Source of the DNA: G965197715 sp965247615
GTDB lineage: Bacteria; Chloroflexota; Dehalococcoidia; Lucifugimonadales; UBA1127
Assembly: GCA_965247615.1 (NCBI GenBank)
Contig: OZ252022.1
Location: 930,001-994,000 of the forward strand
Direction: 5' to 3'
DNA: 64,000 nucleotides
Below the pieces are notes generated by a model. The model did no database searches and had not been told where the DNA came from. It saw only the letters and a list, made by a program, of their open reading frames with translations. The translations under genes and the position numbers were made by a program. Shown one piece after another: positions 1 to 7,819 of this stretch (its first letter is position 1; each line of letters opens with the position of its first letter).

Positions 1-170
1 CCGTCCCACTTCCCCCTTGCCCCCTATCCCTCGCTACCCTATCCTCAAGCCATGATCTCGCAACCTACGCACCGCCCCCGCTCAGTCTTGCTTTCGCCGG
101 ATCCTCCACCCTCCTCCACCCTCCGGCCCTCCTCCCGAATAGACGGCAAATGGCCTGCTGAACGGACAGG

Positions 171-1394
171 ATGATCAGCAGCCTGATTTCCAAGGGATTC
201 CTCCGCTCCTTCCAGGTCCGGGACTTCAGGCTGCTGTGGCTCTCGGACGGCTTTGGCTCATGGGCGGAGCACACTGAGTTCGTCGTCCTTGCCTGGTATG
301 TGCTGACCGTCACCGACTCGCCGTTCATGGTCGGCGTCTTCGGCGCGCTGCGCTTCGTCGGCACCCTATTCGCTCCGTTCTACGGAGTCCTCGCCGACCG
401 GTACGACCGCGCCCGGCTCTTCGCCCTGGTACGGACCTCGGCTTTGGCGGTTGCCGGCGTCGTGCTCGCCCTTGCCGTCGCTGGTCAGCTCAACGTCTGG
501 TTCGTCTTCGTCCTCATGACCATGGAGGGCATTGCGCGCGCCGCCTACATCGTCACGAGGCAGGCCCTTATCGCCGACCAACTCCAGGGCGAGCGGTTGA
601 TGAACGGCGTGGCCCTGAACCGGATAGCATTCAACGTGGCGCAGCTTGGCGGGCCCGCCATAGGCGGCGTCTTGCTGAGCCGGATGGGCACCATCTGGGC
701 GTACGTACCGGTGGTAGTCTTCAACCTCCTTGCGTCCCTCCTGGCCTATGCGATGCGTCCCACGGTCAACGTGACTTCGGGATCGCCACAGTCGATGTGG
801 AGCAACCTGGTCGAAGCGTTCAGCTACATCGCCAAGCATCGGGTCGTACTGGCGCTGCTTCTCATGGCTTTTCTGGTGAACCTCACCGCCTTCCCCCTGA
901 ACCACGGCCTCATGCCTGTCTTCGCGCGCGATGTTCTCGGCCGGGGCCCGGCGGGACTCGCGGCGCTTCTGGCTGTCTACGCCGCAGGTGCGCTGATCGG
1001 CTCCACCGCCATCGCCGTCCTGAGAGGGCTGAAACGACCCGGCAGGGTCATCGTCGTCGCGACTCTGGCCTGGCACCTTGGGTTGGTCCTCTTTGCCGGC
1101 TCACGGTGGTTCAGCGGCTCCATGGCCATTCTCCTGGCAACCGGGGTGGCCCAGTCCCTCACCATGGTCGTCATGGCCATGATGCTTCTCGGCGTGACCG
1201 CGCCCGAGGTCCGCGGCCGCGTCATGGGTGCGCGCTCCCTGGCGGTGTACAGCCTGCCACTGGGCCTGCTGGTGTCGGGGGCGCTGGCCGACATCTTGGG
1301 AGCGCCCGCGGCCCTGGCCATCCTCTCGCTGTTCGGCGTGGTGGCAACGCTGCTCATCACCGCGGGAGTTCGCGACCTCTGGCGAGTGGCGTGA
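171..1394 (+). CDS. MFS transporter (MFS_3 / EntS-like exporter)
   Basis: This 407-residue hydrophobic protein has the pattern of a 12-helix major facilitator. The cytoplasmic loop between helices 2 and 3 reads GVLADRYDRARL, the classic MFS G-x-x-x-D-R-x-x-R signature, and a second copy-like turn occurs near the middle (GVLLSRMG). Proteins with this N-terminus (FQVRDFRLLWLSDGFGSWAEH) belong to the MFS_3 group that includes the enterobactin exporter EntS and many drug-efflux carriers, so efflux of a small molecule across the inner membrane is likely; the substrate is unknown. The ATG at 171 follows a GGACAGG ribosome-binding site. It stands alone, with no co-directional partner within 270 bp. 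Confidence 0.85.
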   Translation: MISSLISKGFLRSFQVRDFRLLWLSDGFGSWAEHTEFVVLAWYVLTVTDSPFMVGVFGALRFVGTLFAPFYGVLADRYDRARLFALVRTSALAVAGVVLALAVAGQLNVWFVFVLMTMEGIARAAYIVTRQALIADQLQGERLMNGVALNRIAFNVAQLGGPAIGGVLLSRMGTIWAYVPVVVFNLLASLLAYAMRPTVNVTSGSPQSMWSNLVEAFSYIAKHRVVLALLLMAFLVNLTAFPLNHGLMPVFARDVLGRGPAGLAALLAVYAAGALIGSTAIAVLRGLKRPGRVIVVATLAWHLGLVLFAGSRWFSGSMAILLATGVAQSLTMVVMAMMLLGVTAPEVRGRVMGARSLAVYSLPLGLLVSGALADILGAPAALAILSLFGVVATLLITAGVRDLWRVA

Positions 1395-1489
1395 CGTCCC
1401 CGCAAGAGGAGACCTTTGCATAACTCCCTGTGGAGGGCGAGGTTGTGAGAGTGAAGCAGCTCCCGCCAACCTGCGGCCCCGCCCCTGGA

Positions 1490-1522
1490 TTCCCGCTTTC
1501 GCGGGGTCGCTGGCGCGACGGC
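1490..1522. repeat. Intergenic hairpin plus dispersed 20-mer
   Basis: In the 275-bp gap between the MFS and lipoprotein genes a small hairpin (CCCGC-TTTC-GCGGG, 1492-1505) runs directly into the 20-mer GGGGTCGCTGGCGCGACGGC at 1503-1522. The same 20-mer occurs once more, inverted, at 62472-62491, also intergenic. It looks like a REP-type dispersed intergenic repeat. A TACAAT hexamer at 1615-1620 in the same gap could be the -10 element for the downstream gene, but no convincing -35 is placed before it. Nothing else is seen in the gap. Confidence 0.45.
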
Positions 1523-1669
1523 CTTGTAGGGGGAGGGTTGCGGGGTCGCCACGGTGGGTGGGTGCGGGAATGGCGGTTGTGCAAAGGTCTCCAAGAGCGG
1601 CTGGCCTTCGATGCTACAATTGAAACAGCTATTTACGGCTGCGGTTGGACCAATGAAGAAGGATGAGCA

Positions 1670-2647
1670 TTGGCATTCTCCGGGCTCCGATTGAACTTGC
1701 GATTGGCGATGCCCATTCTGTGCATGGCCCTCTCCGCGCTGCTGGCGCCCGCTGCGGCATGCGGTCTACTCGAGCCGACAGAGGCGAAGGCCGCACCTGT
1801 GAGCATCGACAGGTCGGAGGTCAATGGGATCCTCGCAGCATCGGAGATGCTGGTCGGCGAGAACCGCTTTCCCTTTGCCCTGGCCAACTCCGAGGGCACA
1901 CTCATCGAAGGAGCACGTGTCCATGCCCGCTTCTACAGGCTCCTCGGTGAGGGCCGCGCGGAGCTGAGGACGCAGGCCGATGCCAACTTCCTCGAGGTGA
2001 CCGGATTCACGCCCCACCAGCATGCCGACGGTCAGACCCATATGCACGAGGAGGTCCGCGGCCTGTACGTCGTCCAGGACGTCAATCTGTCCGAGCCCGG
2101 CTACTGGCAGGCCCGCTTCGACGTCCGCGTGCCTGGCGACACAGAGCCACGCTTGGCGAGTGTCGCCTTCGAGGTCAAGGAAGCGTCGGCAACGCTGCGT
2201 GTCGGAGACCCCATTCCGCCAAGTCGCAGCCCCACCGCCAGGGATGTGATGGACCTCGCTGAGATCACGACCCATCACCCTCCTGTGCCGGGCTTCTATG
2301 AGCACACAGTGGCCGAAGCGCTGGAGCTGAACAGACCCCTCGTCGTCGTATTCTCGACCCCGGCTTTCTGCTTGAGTCGCATGTGCGGGCCCGTGACCGA
2401 CGTGGCGGCACAGCTCTACGAAGAGTATGAGAGCAGGGTCAGCTTTATCCACATCGAACCCTGGGACCTGGAGCTCGCCCGGACAGAGGGCAGGCTTGCT
2501 CTGAACGATGTCTCCAAGGAGTGGAGGCTACCCAGCGAGCCTTGGGTCTTTGTTGTCGACGCCCATGGCCGTGTGGCGGCACGCTTTGAGGGGCTCTTCA
2601 GTCGTGACGAGCTGGCCCGCGCCATTAACGCGGTTGTCCCTTCCTAA
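1670..2647 (+). CDS. Exported thioredoxin-fold lipoprotein
   Basis: A 325-residue protein with an N-terminal hydrophobic segment ending in PAAAC (Cys31), a weak lipobox, so probably a membrane-anchored extracytoplasmic lipoprotein. The first half is beta-rich and carries a His cluster (HQHADGQTHMHEE). The second half from about residue 190 looks like a thioredoxin fold: strand VVVFSTPAFC, a paired-cysteine C-x4-C (Cys234, Cys239) at the position of the redox motif, helix AAQLYEEY, and the late strand-turn EPWVFVVDAHGRV. The spacing differs from the classical CxxC, so redox chemistry or metal delivery (Sco-like) is inference. The TTG start at 1670 is preceded by AAGGATGAG; an in-frame ATG lies 39 bp further in. 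Its stop overlaps that of the convergent gene. Confidence 0.65.
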   Translation: MAFSGLRLNLRLAMPILCMALSALLAPAAACGLLEPTEAKAAPVSIDRSEVNGILAASEMLVGENRFPFALANSEGTLIEGARVHARFYRLLGEGRAELRTQADANFLEVTGFTPHQHADGQTHMHEEVRGLYVVQDVNLSEPGYWQARFDVRVPGDTEPRLASVAFEVKEASATLRVGDPIPPSRSPTARDVMDLAEITTHHPPVPGFYEHTVAEALELNRPLVVVFSTPAFCLSRMCGPVTDVAAQLYEEYESRVSFIHIEPWDLELARTEGRLALNDVSKEWRLPSEPWVFVVDAHGRVAARFEGLFSRDELARAINAVVPS

Positions 2648-3150
2648 TCCGTCTGCCCGGCCCAAGCAAGGACCGTCTCCCGTACCCCCCGGACGCGCCG
2701 CGCGAGTCTGCCCCGCCTGGGTCCGCAGCCGCGATGGTACAGTCCGGGCTGCACGCGCTTCCTGCTCAGCCGAACACCGCACGCAGGGCACTCCAAGCCC
2801 CAGTAGCGCGTCTCCGGGCCGTCTTTGGGTGCTCGTGCCGGCGGCGAAGGTGATCGGCTGCGTGTGTCGGCTCCAAGCCGGGCTGCCCAGCGTTGCCACG
2901 CCGTACCGTGGGGTCGTTCCTTCGATTCCCGGGAAGCGGCGATGTGCGCCAGCTCGTGGCGCAACGTGTCTTCGGACTGCTGCTCGCTCAGCCACCCTGA
3001 GAGGCGTATGAGGTCTCTGGTGGGGTAGGCTTTACCCAGTGTATTGGTCATGCGCCTTGACCACTCCAGGCGGGGTGGGGGCCAGACCCTGAACTGAATG
3101 CACAGGTCTTTGAGGAGTTGCTCCAGAGGATGCGGCGCGCCTTCCGTCAC
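2644..3150 (-). CDS. SprT-like zinc metalloprotease domain protein
   Basis: A 168-residue protein with the zinc-protease motif HELAH (His65, Glu66, His69) followed by a third ligand candidate in ERPHGTAWQRWA (His81), the arrangement of SprT/Spartan-like metalloproteases. The C-terminal part contains a zinc ribbon (CPACG, then a second Cys in HRGCG). The family is linked in eukaryotes to cleavage of DNA-protein crosslinks; the bacterial role is not well established. The GTG start overlaps the stop of the upstream phosphofructokinase gene by four bases (GTGA), so the two are translationally coupled. Basic, Arg-rich C-terminal tail suggests nucleic-acid contact. Confidence 0.75.
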   Translation of the reverse strand: MTEGAPHPLEQLLKDLCIQFRVWPPPRLEWSRRMTNTLGKAYPTRDLIRLSGWLSEQQSEDTLRHELAHIAASRESKERPHGTAWQRWAARLGADTRSRSPSPPARAPKDGPETRYWGLECPACGVRLSRKRVQPGLYHRGCGPRRGRLARRVRGVRETVLAWAGQTD

Positions 3151-4445
3151 GTCTGCACGCCCTGAAGCCCGACCACCGATTGGAAAGACTTACCGAACTC
3201 GGTTGGAGTCATCCTGGCGGCCCCCGCCAGGCGTTCGCGCATAGCGTGGTCTTCGAAATCGCGTGGCTCCAAGCGGATCATATACTTCCGGGCCACCATG
3301 TACTCATGCGACTGGAGGTCCACCATTCGGATGCGGGACTGCCCCGTGGCGGAGTCCCTGAGCTCCCGGAAGCTCATGACGTGCATCCCGCCATCTGCCA
3401 CACACACCAACCCCCCCAGCCGGAGCTCTTCCCGCGCCGGCTCCTCCAGCAGAAACTGCACGGCAAGGTTGCCGAGGATCCGCGTGTAGTCCACGTCAAA
3501 TGGGATGGGATGGGCCCCGCGGATGGCGTACCCTAGCGTGACGTCGTTGATGGCGACGCTGTCGCCCCTGGCCGCAAACCGCTTCTGCACCTGGCTCCTC
3601 AGAACGGAACCCAGGGCGATGTCGCCTAGGCGGATGCGCCCGAAGGCGTCATGTGTCACCCGTGCCCCCTGCGCCTCTGCCACCTCCCGCTCGTCCAGCT
3701 TGACGCCCAGTCCCTCGGCGAGGACCGCCACGCCATGTGCACTCCCCATCACCCGCCGCTTCAGGATTGCGCCCTCCAGGATGTTGCAGAGATCGGTGAG
3801 GCTGATGTTGTCGTGGGGGAACTCCTCGGGAATCACGCTGAGCGTGGCCCCAGACGCCCTGCCGATTCCCAGCGCCAGGTGGCCCGTGGAGCGCCCCATG
3901 ACGACGGCGAAGTACCAGCGGTTCGTGGTCCTGGCGTCTTCCATCAGGTTCAGGACCAGGTCGGTGCCCACATGCCGTGCCGTCTCGAAACCAAAGGTTG
4001 GTCTGCCCGTGGGCAGAGGCAAGTCGTTGTCGATAGTCTTGGGAATGTGCGCGCCGCGTAGGGCTCCGTCAGCCGCGGCGAGCACCTCGGATACGGCAAA
4101 AGCCGTGCCGTCACCTCCGATGGACACTAGCTTGGAGATCCCCAACTCGCGAAGGGCCCGAAGGGTCCGCTCCAGGTGCTCCCGGCTCTCGATGGGGCTG
4201 GCGCGCGATGTGCGCAGGATGGAGCCACCCTGGTAGTGGATGCGCGACACGTCGGCGATGACCAGCGGCCGAACGGCGTCCGTCCGTCCCTCCGCTAGGT
4301 TCTGGAACCCGTCGTAGATGCCGATGACCTCAAGGCCCGAGTTGACGGCTTCAATGGTGGCGGCGCTGATGGCGCTGTTGATGCCGGGGGCCGGGCCGCC
4401 TCCGACGAGTATTCCCAACCGCTTCCCGTCATCCCCTGTCTGCAT
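3147..4445 (-). CDS. pfkA: 6-phosphofructokinase (Gly104/Lys124-type)
   Basis: A 432-residue PfkA-superfamily enzyme that phosphorylates fructose 6-phosphate in glycolysis. Visible motifs: GGGPAPGINSAI (15-26), GGSILRTSR for the phosphate site, GGDGT (110-114), PKTIDND (135-141) with the catalytic Asp pair, MGRSTGHLAL, and PEEFP. In E. coli numbering the donor-specificity residues are Gly104 (GGDGT) and Lys124 (PKT). Strict pyrophosphate enzymes usually have GGDD plus Lys, and classical ATP enzymes have Gly plus Gly, so this is the mixed class, which in characterised members often uses ATP. It is longer than bacterial PfkA (about 320). Start ATG has an upstream GGAGGA at wide spacing. Co-transcribed with the SprT-like gene downstream. 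Confidence 0.9.
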   Translation of the reverse strand: MQTGDDGKRLGILVGGGPAPGINSAISAATIEAVNSGLEVIGIYDGFQNLAEGRTDAVRPLVIADVSRIHYQGGSILRTSRASPIESREHLERTLRALRELGISKLVSIGGDGTAFAVSEVLAAADGALRGAHIPKTIDNDLPLPTGRPTFGFETARHVGTDLVLNLMEDARTTNRWYFAVVMGRSTGHLALGIGRASGATLSVIPEEFPHDNISLTDLCNILEGAILKRRVMGSAHGVAVLAEGLGVKLDEREVAEAQGARVTHDAFGRIRLGDIALGSVLRSQVQKRFAARGDSVAINDVTLGYAIRGAHPIPFDVDYTRILGNLAVQFLLEEPAREELRLGGLVCVADGGMHVMSFRELRDSATGQSRIRMVDLQSHEYMVARKYMIRLEPRDFEDHAMRERLAGAARMTPTEFGKSFQSVVGLQGVQT

Positions 4446-4516
4446 CGCTTAAGCACATCCTCCGCAGTGATGGAATCCCCCGGCCTTGCGGGTCCAAGGG
4501 CTTCTCATTGGGAGTC

Positions 4517-5491
4517 CTATTCCTTGGCCGCAAGGTCTTGAGCCAGGATAAGGGCGCCCCTCAGAGCGACGTCGTCACCAAAGCGGGTCACCTCCAGCCG
4601 AAGACCGGCGTTGTGTAGGGGGAACGCCAACTCCCGGCAGGTGTTGAATGCCGGCGCCACGAGCGCGTCTCCCATCTGGGTCAGCCCGCCGCCCACGACG
4701 ATGAGCTCCGGGTTCAGTGTGTTGACAAGATTGGCCAGCCCGACGCCCAAGTAGAAGGAGGCGTCGTCCAGCACAGCCTGACTCATCCTGTCGCCCCGCC
4801 GTGCGGCGTCCCTGACGTCCTGGGCGTCAATGCCATTGGGTCGCTCTCTGGCCGTCGCGGCCAGGGTCGATTCTTCGCGGGCCTGCAGCCGGCGAGTCGC
4901 TTCGCGGGCAACGGCCTTCCCGGAGGCCAGGGCCTCCCAGCAGCCCCGCCGTCCGCAGCTACACGTGGGCCCGTCCGCCTTGATGGTGGTGTGTCCCGCC
5001 TCCCCCGCGCCTCCCCTGGCCCCGTGAATCAAGCGGCCTCTGGTGATGATTCCCGTCCCGATGCCCGTACTTACGGTGACGTAGACCATCTCCTGCACGC
5101 CCTGCCCGCTCCCTATGTAGTGCTCGGCTAGTGCAGCGGCGTTGGCGTCGTTGTCCATGACCACGGGGGCGCCGAGCTCCCGCGCCACCAGGTCCCGCAA
5201 CGGAACGTCATGGTACAGGGGCAGGTTGGGCGAGTTCGCGACATGGCCCAGTAGGATGTCGATGGACCCGGGAGCGGCCAGTCCTACCGCCTCCAGAGGT
5301 GGGTTGCCCGCGGCGCGCAGCAACTCCCTGGCGGCATTGCCGATGATCTCCACCATCGCCGCCGGCTCTTCCTGCGCAGGTGAGGCAAGCTTCTGCTGGC
5401 CCAGGATGTGTTCCGGCGACTCGGCCAAGGCGACTCGCACTGACGTCCCGCCGATGTCGATGCCCAGCAGGATCCGCTGGCGAGGCAACAT
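4517..5491 (-). CDS. ROK-family sugar kinase (glucokinase-like)
   Basis: The ROK domain begins at MLPRQRILLGIDIGGTSVRV, so I place the start at the ATG at 5491 (about 324 residues), not at the upstream open frame, which adds 71 atypical residues. Motifs: phosphate-binding DIGGTSVRVAL, active-site region VVMDNDANAAALAEH, VTVSTGIGTGII, and the ROK zinc site CSCGRRGCWEALASG, followed by VVGGGLTQMGD near the C-terminus. Family members phosphorylate glucose, fructose or N-acetylhexosamines with ATP. Location next to the phosphofructokinase fits a glucokinase feeding glycolysis. An AGGA precedes the chosen ATG at about 8 bp. No regulator-type HTH is present at the N-terminus, which argues for an enzyme over a repressor. 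Confidence 0.85.
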   Translation of the reverse strand: MLPRQRILLGIDIGGTSVRVALAESPEHILGQQKLASPAQEEPAAMVEIIGNAARELLRAAGNPPLEAVGLAAPGSIDILLGHVANSPNLPLYHDVPLRDLVARELGAPVVMDNDANAAALAEHYIGSGQGVQEMVYVTVSTGIGTGIITRGRLIHGARGGAGEAGHTTIKADGPTCSCGRRGCWEALASGKAVAREATRRLQAREESTLAATARERPNGIDAQDVRDAARRGDRMSQAVLDDASFYLGVGLANLVNTLNPELIVVGGGLTQMGDALVAPAFNTCRELAFPLHNAGLRLEVTRFGDDVALRGALILAQDLAAKE

Positions 5492-5785
5492 GGATGAGTC
5501 CTGTACGTGCTGGAATTGGGTCACGTCGGCAGAGTATTGGCGCTCTGAGTGCCTGTCAAGCCTGTGGGTTACCCACTCAGGGCCCCGGTTGTCCTTGAGA
5601 AAACCGTGGTGGGGGCTGTGTTCCTTGTACTGGCGTGTGAACCCGCCTCTGGGTGTGAAGTAGAGGCTGCCTCCGTGCAGCCAGACCCTTTTGGGCCAGC
5701 GCATCTTGGTCCGCGTTCGCTGGGCGGTGTCGGTGTGGCCGCCTAGGGCTGTGGCATGCTCCGTTTCCGACCATGAACGGAACGG

Positions 5786-6196
5786 TCAGACGATGGTGTC
5801 GCTGCCGATGGCGTCGAGGGTGCGGGCGCGGTCGTTGGTGGTCAGCGCGATCATTGCGTACCCGCCATGGCGGTTGAGGATGTGCATGCTCTGGATGTTC
5901 ACGCCGGCCTGTTTCAGGTTCTCCGCTACCTTTGCCAGGGCGCCGGGCTCGTCCCGCAGCCGGAGGACCAGGACCTCGTCGCCGACCGCCTTGTATCCGG
6001 CCTGGTTGAGGACGTAGAGCGCGTGGTCGGAATTGTCGGTGGTGAGGACCACCGCTTCGTGCTCGCTGTTTGCCTCAGTGTTAATTGATTCCAGGTTGAT
6101 GCCGGCGTTGGCGAGGACCGCCGTAATGTCGGCAATGACGCCCACCTGGTTGTCTGCCATGACAACGATGCGGGTGATCCGGTTGATTCGGTCCAT
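5786..6196 (-). CDS. Tandem ACT-domain protein
   Basis: A 136-residue protein made of two ACT domains in a row: DNQVGVIADITAVLANAGINLESINTE (about 14-40) and DEPGALAKVAENLKQAGVNIQSMHI (about 78-102). ACT pairs bind amino acids and control enzymes or transcription. The ATG at 6196 has a strong AAGGAG; the frame stays open upstream but encodes His/Pro-rich low-complexity sequence. It lies 38 bp downstream of the histidine decarboxylase gene and is almost certainly co-transcribed, so sensing of histidine or a related amino acid is a reasonable inference. Confidence 0.85.
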   Translation of the reverse strand: MDRINRITRIVVMADNQVGVIADITAVLANAGINLESINTEANSEHEAVVLTTDNSDHALYVLNQAGYKAVGDEVLVLRLRDEPGALAKVAENLKQAGVNIQSMHILNRHGGYAMIALTTNDRARTLDAIGSDTIV

Positions 6197-6234
6197 TGGA
6201 ATGCTCCTTGGATTGTTGAGGATATGGGTCGTTG

Positions 6235-7365
6235 TCAACGGATGCAGTCGGCGATGAGCTCGTCGATTTGCTTGCGGGTGACATGGGGCATGGTGATGAT
6301 GTGGGCAACCTGGCCCTCCGGGGCGATCTGCCACTTCTTGAAGACCTCCGGCGCGGGCCTGGGGAAGACCACCGTGACCGAGTTCCGGTGGCGCCAGGCC
6401 GCTATGCCACGCCGGTTGAACGCCTCCACCGCGTATTCCGCCGTGTCCAGCATTCCCCCTACCAGCTTTCGGAAACCCTCATCTCCGTACTGCTCCAGGG
6501 CGTACCACAGCATCAGGGGGGTCAGGCCGTTGCGGGAGCCGGACAGGGTGGTGTCCTGGATTCCGACGAGCTCTATGGTGCGGCCGACCCGTTCCACGTT
6601 GGTCCGATGGGTCAGGATGACGCCGCAGGGCATCGGCGCGCCCATCAGCTTGTGGCCGCTCACCGCGATGCTGTTGATGCCGGCGTCGAACCCGTAGGGC
6701 TGCGGCTCCGCGACAAAGGGCAGAATCATGCCGCTGAGGGCGGCGTCGGCGTGGATGTAGGTGTCGACGACCTTCAGGTCGTGCAGGATTCCCTTGATCC
6801 TGTCAATGTCGTCGATGGCCCCGCGCATGGTCGTGCCGATGTTGGCGATGATCACGGCGGGCAGGTCCCGGTTGACCTGTATCATGTCGTGCAGGTCCTG
6901 GTAGTCAATCTCGCCATCTTCCTGGCGTTTGATCATGACGTAGCGGGCGTTCAGCACTCGCAGGTTTTTGAGAACGCTGTAGTGCGTCTCCTCGGAGAAA
7001 TAGAATATCCCGTTGGGGAACATTTCCCGCGCCAGGTACAGCCCGTACAGGTTGCTCTCGGTGCCTCCGGAGGTGACGTAGCCCCAGGCTAGGTCCGGGT
7101 CGAGCCGCATCAGGCGGGCGAAGCGGGTGATGACCTCCCGTTCGATTCCGTGGGTGTTGCTCCAGTAATTGCTGTCGTGGAAGGGGTCGCCGACGTTGTT
7201 CAGCGAGTATTTGAGAAAGGGCAGCAGCGGCGAGTAGTCGAGATTCTGATTGGCGGGATAGCCGACCTGCTGATTTGCGGCGGACTGGATTTTGGCTAAC
7301 AGACGGTCGAGTGTTTCCTGAGTTTCCGATTGGGACCGCCCGGTCGCTGGCCGGATGTTGGTCAT
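6235..7365 (-). CDS. hdc: PLP-dependent histidine decarboxylase
   Basis: A 376-residue group II pyridoxal-phosphate decarboxylase, the same length as Morganella-type bacterial histidine decarboxylases (about 378). Motifs: VTSGGTESNLYGLY for cofactor phosphate, HYSVLKN, the HADAALSG segment that stacks and pairs with the pyridine ring, and SGHKLMGAPMPCG with the Schiff-base Lys239. The N-terminus (YPANQNLDYSPLLPFL, then NVGDPF) also matches this group and not the glutamate or aromatic decarboxylases. The reaction would be histidine to histamine plus CO2, but serine decarboxylases share this fold and much of this sequence, so substrate is not certain. Start ATG has AGGAGA at good spacing. A tandem-ACT gene follows directly. 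Confidence 0.85.
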   Translation of the reverse strand: MTNIRPATGRSQSETQETLDRLLAKIQSAANQQVGYPANQNLDYSPLLPFLKYSLNNVGDPFHDSNYWSNTHGIEREVITRFARLMRLDPDLAWGYVTSGGTESNLYGLYLAREMFPNGIFYFSEETHYSVLKNLRVLNARYVMIKRQEDGEIDYQDLHDMIQVNRDLPAVIIANIGTTMRGAIDDIDRIKGILHDLKVVDTYIHADAALSGMILPFVAEPQPYGFDAGINSIAVSGHKLMGAPMPCGVILTHRTNVERVGRTIELVGIQDTTLSGSRNGLTPLMLWYALEQYGDEGFRKLVGGMLDTAEYAVEAFNRRGIAAWRHRNSVTVVFPRPAPEVFKKWQIAPEGQVAHIITMPHVTRKQIDELIADCIR

Positions 7366-7430
7366 GGTCGTGTTCTCCTATGGAAGTCCCGCTGCGGTGG
7401 GCGGGACGGGTTGGTACCCATAGCAGGGGT

Positions 7431-7460
7431 ATGATATATCGGTGATCCAGGGGGTAGCAA
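7431..7460 (-). promoter_or_regulatory. Promoter for hdc-ACT operon
   Basis: On the minus strand TTGCTA (-35) is followed after 18 bp by TATCAT (-10). Transcription would start near 7424, leaving a leader of about 60 nt before the hdc ATG at 7365. Confidence 0.5.
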
Positions 7461-7819
7461 ATATGCCGTGTGTTCGAGGGGTTGGAGTCTTGGGGTGGAG
7501 GTCGGCCGAGGGTCGGCTCCTATGGGCAACCCGGGTTGGCCCTGAGGCCCGCGCGCCCCTTACGGAGTAGGGGCAATGAGCAGGGATGCCCTCAGCAGGC
7601 GCTTGGGTAGGGAGAGCTTGTCTCATAGGGCCACGCCGCTTGGTATGGACAGTGCAGGCGCGGGAATGACGGGTGGCCGTTGCGGCCCAGGACAAGATCA
7701 ACGCTCGGCCCGATGCCGTTCCTCCATTGGTACTTTGCAGAAGCAACGTGGCAGGTGGCCCAAACGGCCGGGAAGCGTTCGAATGCTCTATGGCCCTGCG
7801 GTCGAATCGTGATCCGCTG
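7461..7819. other. Intergenic region upstream of hdc, no gene seen
   Basis: About 360 bp without a credible gene on either strand. It contains part of a GCGGGAATGACGGG-type intergenic repeat half at 7662-7675 and little else that I recognise. I looked for T-box and histidine-leader features ahead of hdc and did not find a His-codon run or the T-box core. Confidence 0.4.

Noticed and set aside
366..1076. Long minus-strand open frame inside the MFS gene
   Set aside because: Mirror-frame artefact of high GC; composition is His/Arg/Gly-rich and the plus-strand MFS protein is clearly real.
6232..7092. 286-codon plus-strand frame opposite histidine decarboxylase
   Set aside because: Shadow of a gene with complete PLP motifs; no recognisable protein features or ribosome-binding site.
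7378..7746. 122-codon minus-strand frame upstream of hdc
   Set aside because: Overlaps the hdc promoter, lacks a ribosome-binding site and has random-looking composition.
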